Source: Streptomyces sp. CB02980
GTDB taxonomy: Bacteria; Actinomycetota; Actinomycetes; Streptomycetales; Streptomycetaceae
Length of the DNA: 64,000 bases
Assembly: GCF_014451325.2 (NCBI RefSeq)
Contig: NZ_JACSCH020000009.1
Coordinates: forward strand, 62,001 to 126,000
Direction: 5' to 3'
The stretch's first letter is position 1, and each line of letters starts with the position of its first letter. Of this stretch, positions 56,662-64,000 are shown piece after piece. Position numbers and translations under genes: made by a program. Under the pieces are notes generated by a model. The model was not told where the DNA came from and made no database searches. It worked only from the letters and a program-made list of their open reading frames with translations.

Positions 56662-57894
56662 TCAGCCGCCGAAGGTGTCGGACTTGACGGGCTTGAAGGC
56701 GCCGCCCTCGACCTTGTAGACGGTCAGCTGCTTGTTGGTGGTGTCACCGAACTCGTCGAAGGAGACCTTGCCGGTCACGCCCTCGAAGGAGACACCCTGC
56801 ATGGCCTCGACGACCTTGGCGCGCTCGGGGGCCTTGCCGCCGTTGCCCTCGGTGGCCTTCTTGACGGCCTCGATGATCGCCCAGGTGGAGTCGTACGCGT
56901 AGCCGCCGTAGGCCTCGTAGGCCTCCTTGTAGCCCTTGGCCTTGTAGTTGGCCAGGAACTCCTTGGCGGAGTCGAGGGACTCGATCGGCGCGCCGACGGA
57001 GGTGGCGATGTCGCCGTTGGTCGCGGCCGCGCCGCCGAGCTTCACGTACTCGGGGCTGTAGATCGCGTCGCCGCCGACGACGACGACCTTCGCGCCGGCT
57101 TCCTTGATCTGCTTGGCCAGCGGGCCGGCGGCCGGGTACTCGCCACCGTAGTAGACGACGTCGGCGCCGGAGCTCTTCACCTTGGTCGCGACCGCGGAGA
57201 AGTCCTTGGTGTCGGGGTTGATGTGCTCGGTGCCGAGGACCTTGCCGCCCAGCTTCTCGAACTCGCCCTTGAAGGTGCCCGCGAGGCCGGCGCCGTAGGT
57301 CTTCTTGTCGTCGATGATGAAGGCCTTGGTCTTCTTGGCCTCGTTGTAGACGTACTGCGCGGCGAACGGGCCCTGGATGGCGTCCGTGGTCGCGGTGCGG
57401 AAGTACGACTTGTAGGTGCGCTTCTTGTCGCCGGTGCTCCAGTTGATGCCCTGGCTCAGCGCCGGGTTGGTGTTGGCCGGGGAGACCTGCACCAGCTTCG
57501 CGTCGTCGAAGACCTTCTGCATCGACTCGGCGACGGAGGAGTTCAGCGGGCCGACGACGCCGAGGACGCTCTTGTCGGCGACGAACTTGGTGGCGTTCTG
57601 CTGACCGGCGGAGGGCTGCGCCTGGTCGTCCAGGGACTCCAGCTTGAAGGTCACGCCCTTGACGTAGGCCTTCTCGTTGGCGGTCTTGACCGCGAGGTCG
57701 GCGGAGTTCTTGATGCCGAGGCCGAGGGCGGACAGCTCACCCGTGAGGGGCGCGTCGAGACCGATGGTCACGGTGACGTTGCCGCTGTCGCCGTCCTTCG
57801 CGGCGCCCTTGTCGTCGCGCGAACCACAGGCGGTGAGGGTGAGTGCTCCCGCGGTGACCGCGGTGGTGAGTATGAGCATCGAACGGTTTCGCAC
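56662..57894 (-). CDS. livK: Branched-chain amino acid ABC transporter substrate-binding lipoprotein LivK
   Basis: A 410-residue periplasmic-binding-fold lipoprotein. The signal peptide ends in the lipobox 'LTAC' with Cys23 as lipidation site. Family segments are 'VTIGLDAPLTGELSALGLGI', 'VLGVVGPLNSSVAESMQKVF' and 'YAYDSTWAIIEAVKKA'. It captures Leu/Ile/Val or similar at the outer face of the membrane for LivHMGF. The GTG start at 57894 has AAAGGA seven bases upstream. It is the first and probably most expressed gene of the operon. Confidence 0.94.
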   Translation of the reverse strand: MRNRSMLILTTAVTAGALTLTACGSRDDKGAAKDGDSGNVTVTIGLDAPLTGELSALGLGIKNSADLAVKTANEKAYVKGVTFKLESLDDQAQPSAGQQNATKFVADKSVLGVVGPLNSSVAESMQKVFDDAKLVQVSPANTNPALSQGINWSTGDKKRTYKSYFRTATTDAIQGPFAAQYVYNEAKKTKAFIIDDKKTYGAGLAGTFKGEFEKLGGKVLGTEHINPDTKDFSAVATKVKSSGADVVYYGGEYPAAGPLAKQIKEAGAKVVVVGGDAIYSPEYVKLGGAAATNGDIATSVGAPIESLDSAKEFLANYKAKGYKEAYEAYGGYAYDSTWAIIEAVKKATEGNGGKAPERAKVVEAMQGVSFEGVTGKVSFDEFGDTTNKQLTVYKVEGGAFKPVKSDTFGG

Positions 57895-58374
57895 GAAGGG
57901 TCCTTTCCCTGGCGCGGCCCCCTCGGATGAGGCGGTGCCGTGAAGCTGCGGAGCGAGGGGTGCCGTTTTGGAACGCCGGGCCGTACTGGAGTTGGTACAG
58001 GGCCGTGCAGTAGAACGCGCCCGGCGGCGCGGTGACTGGCGGTGACTCTAAGCGCAGGTGGGGAGGGTCGGGGAGCGCCGAGGACAGGATGTGACTGTCT
58101 TGTTATGCCGACGGGGAAAGAGTGTGCGCGTCGGGTGGGAAAACCAGGACATAGAGGTCTGTAATGCGGTGTTCACATAGTGAGAACGCGCAGTTCCGCT
58201 AAGGGGCTTGAGCGATTCTTGGTACTGACGGTCCGCTCAGCGGACTCTCCGGATATCGGACAACGGCAGAAACCTGAGCGGACGAACCGGCCCCTCCGCT
58301 TCGGTATGCGCCACACCGTGTGCATGTGACACAGCGTGACGAATCCGGGGGTGGAGGGGTGCTCGGGAACGCCG
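57895..58374. other. Intergenic region upstream of livK
   Basis: About 480 bp without a credible gene. It should hold the livK promoter (minus strand). A partial dyad GTTCAC-ATA-GTGAGAAC lies near 58171-58187 in a stretch that is AT-richer than its surroundings (58080-58200) and may be a regulator site, but no promoter could be assigned with confidence. The right end holds the terminator of the thioesterase gene. Confidence 0.4.
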
Positions 58375-58404
58375 AAGGGGCGGCACCCGAAGGTGCCGCC
58401 CCTT
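58375..58404 (-). terminator. Terminator of the thioesterase gene
   Basis: Perfect 13-bp arms AAGGGGCGGCACC (58375-58387) and GGTGCCGCCCCTT (58392-58404) around a CGAA loop, starting 38 bases past the thioesterase stop on the minus strand. Confidence 0.88.
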
Positions 58405-58441
58405 GGTCGTGCATGGCTGGTCAGGCCCTGTATGTCACCGC

Positions 58442-58936
58442 TCAGGCGTTCGACGTGTCCGGAATGTTGGACGCGTCCTTCGCGGTGACCTCACGCAGCA
58501 GACACGTCAGTCGTGCCGTGCACACCCGCTTGTCCTGTTCGTCGGTGATCACGATCTCGTACGTGGCCGTCGACCGCCCGCGGTGCACCGGCGTCGCCAC
58601 GCCGGTCACCAGACCGCTGCGCACCCCGCGGTGATGGGTGCAGTTCAGGTCGACGCCCACTGCGATCTTCGAGACCCCGCCGTGCAGCATGGAGCCGATG
58701 GAGCCCAGCGTCTCCGCGAGCACCGCCGAGGCGCCGCCGTGCAGCAGACCGTACGGCTGGGTGTTGCCCTCCACGGGCATGGTGCCGACGACCCGCTCGG
58801 CGGAGGCCTCCAGGATCTGGACGCCCATCCGGTTGCCGAGGTGCCCGGCCGAGAAGAGCGCCGGGAGGTCGACACCCAGCGCCGCGTACTCGTCGAGGAC
58901 CTCCTGCGGGAACTTCACGTGCTCCTGCTCACCCAT
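58442..58936 (-). CDS. PaaI-family hotdog thioesterase
   Basis: A 164-residue hotdog-fold acyl-CoA thioesterase. The catalytic region is 'GLLHGGASAVLAETLGSIGS' (Asn/Gln role taken by residues around 'YGLLHGG', acidic Glu in 'LAETLG'), with 'GVDLNCTHHRGVRSGLV' and the closing strand typical of the PaaI / DHNA-CoA hydrolase group. It hydrolyses an aromatic or short acyl-CoA; which one is not evident. ATG at 58936. It has its own terminator and is transcribed in the same direction as the downstream-coded oxidoreductase gene, 65 bases after it. Confidence 0.9.
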   Translation of the reverse strand: MGEQEHVKFPQEVLDEYAALGVDLPALFSAGHLGNRMGVQILEASAERVVGTMPVEGNTQPYGLLHGGASAVLAETLGSIGSMLHGGVSKIAVGVDLNCTHHRGVRSGLVTGVATPVHRGRSTATYEIVITDEQDKRVCTARLTCLLREVTAKDASNIPDTSNA

Positions 58937-59001
58937 GCCCGGCTCCGTTCGTTTCGTACGTCTTCGTACGGCTGGTCTTCCTGAACTGCCTGAGCAAACG
59001 C

Positions 59002-61284
59002 TTAGGCGGAGGCGGATTCTTCCAGACGGACGATCACGGACTTGCTCGCGGGGGTGTTGCTGACGTCCGCCGTCGACTCCAGCGGCACGAGCACGTTCGT
59101 CTCCGGGTAGTAGGCCGCCGCGCACCCCCGGGACGTCGGGTAGTGCACCACCCGGAAGCCGGGCGCCCGCCGCTCGCTGCCGTCCGTCCACTCGCTCACC
59201 AGATCCGCGTACGCCCCGTCCGCGAAGCCCAGCGCCGCCGCGTCCTCGGGGTGGACCAGGACGACCCTGCGGCCCCCCTTGATGCCCCGGTAGCGGTCGT
59301 CGAGGCCGTAGATCGTGGTGTTGTACTGGTCGTGCGAGCGCAGCGTCTGGAGGAGCAGCCGCCCCTCCGGCACCCTCGGGTACTCCACGGGCGCCGCCGT
59401 GAAGTTGGCCTTGCCGGTCTTCGTCGGGAAGCGGCGCTCGTCGCGCGGTCCGTGCGGCAGCTGGAAGCCGCCCGGGTTCGCCGCGAGACGGGCGTTGAAG
59501 TTCTCGAAACCGGGCACCACGCGCGCGATGCGGTCCCGGATCGTGGCGTAGTCGGCCTCGAACTCCTCCCAGGGCGTGGCCGATCCGCCGCCGAGGACGG
59601 CGCGGGCCATCCTCGCCACGATCGCCGGCTCGGACAGCAGATGCGGGCTCGCGGGCGGCAGATTGCCCCGCGAGGCGTGCACCAGACTCATCGAGTCCTC
59701 GACCGTCACGAACTGCTTGCCACCCGCCTGCACGTCCTTGTCCGTACGCCCAAGGGTGGGCAGGATCAACGCGCGCGTGCCCGTCACCGCGTGCGAGCGG
59801 TTCAGCTTCGTCGAGACGTGGACGGTCAGCCGGGCCCGGCGCATCGCCAACTCCGTCACCTCCGTGTCGGGCGTCGCCCCCACGAAGTTGCCGCCCATCG
59901 CGAAGAACACCTTCGCCTCGCCGTCCCGCAGGGCCTGGATCGACCGGACCACGTCGAAGCCGTGGTGGCGCGGCGAGACGATCCCGAACTCCTTGTCCAG
60001 GGCGTCGAGGAAGGCGGGCGCGGGCCGCTCGAAGATCCCCATCGTGCGGTCGCCCTGCACGTTCGAATGGCCGCGCACCGGGCACACCCCGGCGCCCGGC
60101 CGGCCGATGTTGCCGCGCAGGAGGAGGAAGTTCACCACCTCGCGGATGGTCGGCACCGAGTGCTTGTGCTGGGTGAGACCCATCGCCCAGCACACGACGG
60201 TCCGCTCCGAGGCCAGCACCATCTCCAGGGCCCGCTCGATCTCGGAACGGTCCAGACCGGTCGCGGCGAGGGTCTCGTCCCAGTCGGCCTCCTTGGCCGC
60301 CGCCACGAACTCCTCGTAACCATGGGTGTGTTCGCGTACGAACTCCTCGTCGACCGCCCCGGCCGTCTCCAGGACCAGCTTGTTCAGGAGCCGGAAGAGC
60401 GCCTGGTCGCCGCCGATCCGGATCTGGAGGAAGAGATCGTTGAGCGCGGCGCCCTTGAGCATGCCCTGCGGGGTCTGCGGGTTCTTGAACCGCTCCAGGC
60501 CCGCCTCGGGCAGCGGATTGACCGAGATGATCCGCGCGCCGCCCGCCTTGGCCTTCTCCAGGGCCGAGAGCATGCGCGGATGGTTCGTCCCCGGGTTCTG
60601 CCCGGCCACGATGATCAGGTCGGCCCGGTGCAGGTCCTCCAGGGAGACGCTGCCCTTGCCGATGCCGATGGTCTCCGTCAGCGCCGACCCCGAGGACTCG
60701 TGGCACATGTTGGAACAGTCCGGCAGGTTGTTCGTACCGAACTCGCGGGCGAAGAGCTGGAGCAGGAACGCCGCCTCGTTGCTCGTCCGCCCCGAGGTGT
60801 AGAAGAGCGCCTCGTCGGGGGAGGCGAGCGCCCGGAGCTCCTCCGCCAGGATCGCGAAGGCCCGCTCCCAGGTCACCGGCTCGTACCGGTCGCCGCCCGC
60901 CGGCAGCAGCATCGGCTCGGTGATCCGGCCCTGCTGGCCCAGCCAGTACCCGCTGCGGGTCGCCAGGTCCGCCAGCGGGTGCGCGGCGAAGAATTCCGGG
61001 GTCACCCGGCGCAGCGTCGCCTCCTCGGCGACCGCCTTCGCGCCGTTCTCGCAGAACTCCGCCACATGCCGCTTGTCCTCTTCGGGCCAGGCGCAGCCGG
61101 GACAGTCGAAGCCGTCCTTCTGGTTGACCTTGAGCAGGGTCCGCGCAGTGCGCCGCAGCCCCATCTGCTCCTGGGCGATGCGCAGGGTGTGCCCGATGGC
61201 GGGCAGCCCGGCGGCGGCGTGCTGCGGCGGCGTGACCTGCGGTGCGTCCTGGACCGGGTCGCCGACCGGCGGCTTGCTGACCAT
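59002..61284 (-). CDS. FdhF/YdeP family molybdopterin oxidoreductase
   Basis: A 760-residue molybdopterin-dependent oxidoreductase resembling E. coli YdeP, the usual length for that group. Segments include 'DCPGCAWPEEDKRH' near the N terminus, 'SGRTSNEAAFLLQLFAREFG', 'CHESSGSALTETIGIGKGSV' and the C-terminal molydopterin-binding 'LRSHDQYNTTIYGLDDRYRG'. It lacks the full CxxC...C iron-sulfur pattern of formate dehydrogenase. YdeP is linked to acid resistance; the substrate is unknown. The ATG at 61284 has AGGGAG upstream. It is divergent from polA. Confidence 0.9.
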   Translation of the reverse strand: MVSKPPVGDPVQDAPQVTPPQHAAAGLPAIGHTLRIAQEQMGLRRTARTLLKVNQKDGFDCPGCAWPEEDKRHVAEFCENGAKAVAEEATLRRVTPEFFAAHPLADLATRSGYWLGQQGRITEPMLLPAGGDRYEPVTWERAFAILAEELRALASPDEALFYTSGRTSNEAAFLLQLFAREFGTNNLPDCSNMCHESSGSALTETIGIGKGSVSLEDLHRADLIIVAGQNPGTNHPRMLSALEKAKAGGARIISVNPLPEAGLERFKNPQTPQGMLKGAALNDLFLQIRIGGDQALFRLLNKLVLETAGAVDEEFVREHTHGYEEFVAAAKEADWDETLAATGLDRSEIERALEMVLASERTVVCWAMGLTQHKHSVPTIREVVNFLLLRGNIGRPGAGVCPVRGHSNVQGDRTMGIFERPAPAFLDALDKEFGIVSPRHHGFDVVRSIQALRDGEAKVFFAMGGNFVGATPDTEVTELAMRRARLTVHVSTKLNRSHAVTGTRALILPTLGRTDKDVQAGGKQFVTVEDSMSLVHASRGNLPPASPHLLSEPAIVARMARAVLGGGSATPWEEFEADYATIRDRIARVVPGFENFNARLAANPGGFQLPHGPRDERRFPTKTGKANFTAAPVEYPRVPEGRLLLQTLRSHDQYNTTIYGLDDRYRGIKGGRRVVLVHPEDAAALGFADGAYADLVSEWTDGSERRAPGFRVVHYPTSRGCAAAYYPETNVLVPLESTADVSNTPASKSVIVRLEESASA

Positions 61285-61418
61285 CGCGCTCTCCCTTGAG
61301 CGGTATTCCTGCGGCGTACGTCTCCGATCCTGTCACGCGGCGGTGACAGCCCGGCACCCCGCCGGTGCCGACGGGAACGGTGGGCGGGATTGTCAGTCGT
61401 CCGTGGCAGGATCGTCAT

Positions 61419-64000
61419 GTGGCCGAGACAGCATCGAAGAACCCCGCAGACACCCGCCCCCGCCTGCTCCTCATGGACGGGCACTCGCTCGCGTACCGGG
61501 CGTTCTTCGCGCTGCCCGCGGAGAACTTCACCACCGCGACCGGACAGCCGACGAACGCGATCTACGGGTTCGCCTCGATGCTGGCGAACACGCTGCGCGA
61601 CGAGGCGCCCACGCACTTCGCGGTCGCCTTCGACGTGTCCCGCAAGACCTGGCGGTCCGAGGAGTTCCCGGAGTACAAGGCGAACCGCTCCAAGACCCCC
61701 GACGAGTTCAAGGGGCAGGTCGAGCTGATCGGCGAGCTCCTCGACGCGATGAACGCGCCGCGGTTCGCCGTCGACGGCTTCGAGGCCGACGACGTGATCG
61801 CGACCCTCGCCACCCAGGCCGAGGCCGCCGGCTTCGAGGTCCTGATCGTCACCGGCGACCGGGACTCCTTCCAGCTGGTCTCCGACCACACCACCGTGCT
61901 CTACCCGACCAAGGGCGTCTCCGAGCTCACCCGCTTCACCCCGGAGAAGGTCCAGGAGAAGTACGGCCTCACGCCCTCGCAGTACCCCGACTTCGCGGCC
62001 CTGCGCGGCGACCCGTCGGACAACCTGCCCGGCATCCCCGGCGTCGGCGAGAAGACCGCGGCCAAGTGGATCAACCAGTTCGGCTCCTTCGACGAGCTCG
62101 TCGAGCGCGCCGAGGAGGTCAAGGGCAAGGCCGGCCAGAACTTCCGCGACCACCTGGAGTCGGTCAAGCTCAACCGCCGCCTGACCGCGATGGTCACGGA
62201 CGTCGCGCTGCCGAAGGGCGTCACGGACCTCGCCCGCGAGCCGTACGACCGCGGGGCGGTCGCCCTCGTCCTCGACACCCTGGAGATCCGCAACCCCTCG
62301 CTGCGCGAGCGGCTCCTCGCCGTCGACCCGGGCGCGGCCGAGGACACCGCCCCGGCCCCCGAGGCGGGCGTCGAGATCGACGGCACCGTCCTCGGCGCCG
62401 GCGAGCTCGCCCCCTGGCTCGCCGAGCACGGCACCGAGCCCCTCGGCATCGCCACCGTCGACACCTGGGCCCTGGGCACGGGGAACGTGGGCGAGATCGC
62501 CCTCGCCGCCGCCGGAGGCGCCGCCGCGTGGTTCGAGCCGAGCGCGCTCGACGAGGCCGACGAGCGGGCCTGGGCCGCCTGGATCGCCGACCCCGACCGG
62601 CCGAAGGCCATGCACAACGCCAAGGGCGCCATGCGGGTCTTCCCCGAGCACGGCTGGAGCATCGCGGGCGTCACCATGGACACCGCCCTCGCCGCCTACC
62701 TCGTGAAGCCCGGCCGGCGCTCCTTCGCGCTCGACGCGCTCTCCGTCGAGTACCTCCACCGCGAGCTCGCCCCCGCGGCCGCCGCCGACGGCCAGCTCGC
62801 CTTCGGCGCCGACGACACCGCCGAGGCCGAGGCCCTCATGACCCAGGCGCGGGCCGTCCTCGACCTCGCCGCGGCCTTCGAGGAGAAGCTCGGCGAGGTC
62901 GGCGCCCGCGCGCTCCTCCACGACGTCGAGCTGCCCACCTCCGCCCTCCTCGCACGTCTGGAGCGGCACGGCATCGCCGCCGACCGCGACCACCTCGAGG
63001 CCATGGAGCAGCAGTTCGCCGGGGCCGTGCAGCAGGCCGTGAAGGAGGCGCACGCCTCCGTCGGCCACGAGTTCAACCTCGGCTCGCCCAAGCAGCTCCA
63101 GGAGGTCTTCTTCGGCGAGCTGAACCTGCCGAAGACCAAGAAGACCAAGACCGGGTACACCACGGACGCGGACGCGCTCGCCTGGCTGGCCGGCCAGACC
63201 GAGCACGACCTGCCCGTGATCATGCTCCGGCACCGCGAGCAGGCCCGGCTGCGCTCCACCGTCGAGGGCCTGATCAAGACGATCGCCGCCGACGGGCGCA
63301 TCCACACCACCTTCAGCCAGACGGTGGCCGCCACCGGGCGCCTCTCCTCCACCGACCCCAACCTGCAGAACGTGCCGGTGCGGACGGACGAGGGCCGCGC
63401 CATCCGGCACGGCTTCGTCGTCGGCGAGGGCTTCGAGACCCTCATGACCGCCGACTACAGCCAGATCGAGCTGCGCGTCATGGCCCACCTCTCCGAGGAC
63501 GAGGGCCTCATCGAGGCCTTCGCCTCCGGCGAGGACCTCCACACCACCGTCGCCTCCCAGGTCTTCGGCGTCGAGCGGTCCGCCGTCGACGCCGAGATGC
63601 GCCGCAAGATCAAGGCCATGTCGTACGGCCTCGCCTACGGCCTCTCCGCCTTCGGTCTCTCGCAGCAGCTGAACATCGACCCGGGCGAGGCCCGCGGTCT
63701 GATGGACACCTACTTCGAGCGCTTCGGCGGGGTACGGGACTACCTGCGCCGGGTCGTCGACGAGGCCCGCGCCACCGGCTACACCGAGACCATGCTCGGT
63801 CGCCGGCGCTACCTGCCCGACCTGAACAGCGACAACCGTCAGCGCCGCGAGGCCGCCGAGCGGATGGCGCTCAACGCCCCGATCCAGGGCACGGCCGCCG
63901 ACATCGTGAAGGTCGCCATGCTGGGCGTCGACCGGGCGCTGACCGAGGCGGGCCTCGCCTCCCGGATGCTCCTCCAGGTCCACGACGAAATCGTGCTCGA
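61419..64000 (+). CDS. polA: DNA polymerase I (3' end beyond the window)
   Basis: First 860 residues of DNA polymerase I; the frame is open to the right edge. The 5'-nuclease domain (about 15-305) has 'LLLMDGHSLAYRAFF', 'GFEADDVIATLA' and 'GVGEKTAAKW'. The 3'-5' exonuclease domain (about 310-490) lacks the DxE metal motif ('VDTWALG'), so proofreading is probably lost. The polymerase domain shows motif A 'DYSQIELRVMAHLSEDEG', the O-helix 'RRKIKAMSYGLAYGLSAFG' and motif C 'QVHDEIVL' at the end. The start is GTG at 61419; the ATG two bases earlier is out of frame. Confidence 0.95.
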   Translation, partial: MAETASKNPADTRPRLLLMDGHSLAYRAFFALPAENFTTATGQPTNAIYGFASMLANTLRDEAPTHFAVAFDVSRKTWRSEEFPEYKANRSKTPDEFKGQVELIGELLDAMNAPRFAVDGFEADDVIATLATQAEAAGFEVLIVTGDRDSFQLVSDHTTVLYPTKGVSELTRFTPEKVQEKYGLTPSQYPDFAALRGDPSDNLPGIPGVGEKTAAKWINQFGSFDELVERAEEVKGKAGQNFRDHLESVKLNRRLTAMVTDVALPKGVTDLAREPYDRGAVALVLDTLEIRNPSLRERLLAVDPGAAEDTAPAPEAGVEIDGTVLGAGELAPWLAEHGTEPLGIATVDTWALGTGNVGEIALAAAGGAAAWFEPSALDEADERAWAAWIADPDRPKAMHNAKGAMRVFPEHGWSIAGVTMDTALAAYLVKPGRRSFALDALSVEYLHRELAPAAAADGQLAFGADDTAEAEALMTQARAVLDLAAAFEEKLGEVGARALLHDVELPTSALLARLERHGIAADRDHLEAMEQQFAGAVQQAVKEAHASVGHEFNLGSPKQLQEVFFGELNLPKTKKTKTGYTTDADALAWLAGQTEHDLPVIMLRHREQARLRSTVEGLIKTIAADGRIHTTFSQTVAATGRLSSTDPNLQNVPVRTDEGRAIRHGFVVGEGFETLMTADYSQIELRVMAHLSEDEGLIEAFASGEDLHTTVASQVFGVERSAVDAEMRRKIKAMSYGLAYGLSAFGLSQQLNIDPGEARGLMDTYFERFGGVRDYLRRVVDEARATGYTETMLGRRRYLPDLNSDNRQRREAAERMALNAPIQGTAADIVKVAMLGVDRALTEAGLASRMLLQVHDEIVL

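Noticed and set aside
58199..58414. Small minus-strand open frame of 71 codons upstream of livK
   Set aside because: Overlaps the thioesterase terminator, has atypical composition and no ribosome site.
61002..63983. A 993-codon minus-strand open frame antisense to polA
   Set aside because: Antisense shadow; the polA frame contains all polymerase motifs.

Overview
The window is very GC-rich, with start codons often GTG and many stop/start overlaps (ATGA, GTGA, TGATG). It carries close relatives of Streptomyces griseus trypsin and of RNase Sa, so it is chromosomal DNA of a Streptomyces or a close relative. The two ends are conserved core: gltBD on the left; pyruvate kinase, an ANTAR response regulator, the branched-chain amino acid ABC operon and polA on the right. 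About 45 kb of more variable genes lie between them.

Layout. 1-2106: end of gltB and all of gltD. 2230-8173: a tightly overlapped minus-strand operon encoding a 1722-residue caspase / HSP90-type ATPase fusion, a Cys-rich zinc-ribbon-like protein and a small membrane protein. This is the best candidate for an undescribed stress, death or defence system. 8262-12421: a luciferase-like monooxygenase / SDR / esterase operon divergent from a PadR regulator and a vWA protein. 12416-14779: aldo/keto reductase divergent from a MerR regulator, then VOC and pyridoxamine-oxidase-fold proteins.

14808-28987: genes matching the KstR2 regulon of steroid C/D-ring (HIP) catabolism: a heteromeric acyl-CoA dehydrogenase pair, fadE30, ipdF, kstR2, fadA6, ipdC, ipdB, ipdA, echA20 and two SDRs. 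Two palindromes resembling KstR2 boxes sit at the divergent promoters. The set is interrupted at 20.9-23.7 kb by a DEAD-box helicase, whose leader is highly structured, and a Tat-exported tyrosine phosphatase. No acyl-CoA ligase for HIP is present in the window.

29000-45929: MarR/MFS efflux pair, secreted guanyl ribonuclease, ankyrin/HEAT protein, acetyltransferase, metallopeptidase, secreted trypsin, GH35 beta-galactosidase with an AraC regulator, chorismate mutase, asparaginase, aminopeptidase N, and a decarboxylase / N-hydroxylase pair of siderophore type. 45968-51157: exported 5'-nucleotidase, SIMPL protein, pyruvate kinase, a LAGLIDADG protein of lower GC, and a tRNA with anticodon CAA. 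51257-64000: pdtaR-like regulator, a strong shared terminator, livKHMGF, a hotdog thioesterase, a YdeP-type molybdopterin oxidoreductase, and polA running off the right edge.

Smaller patterns also stand out. Four genes have short direct repeats that copy their last codons and stop codon into the downstream spacer. One SDR ends in a 10-unit pentapeptide minisatellite. The spacer at 42.7-43.0 kb holds a composite inverted-repeat element. No CRISPR array, rRNA gene, transposase or integrase was seen.
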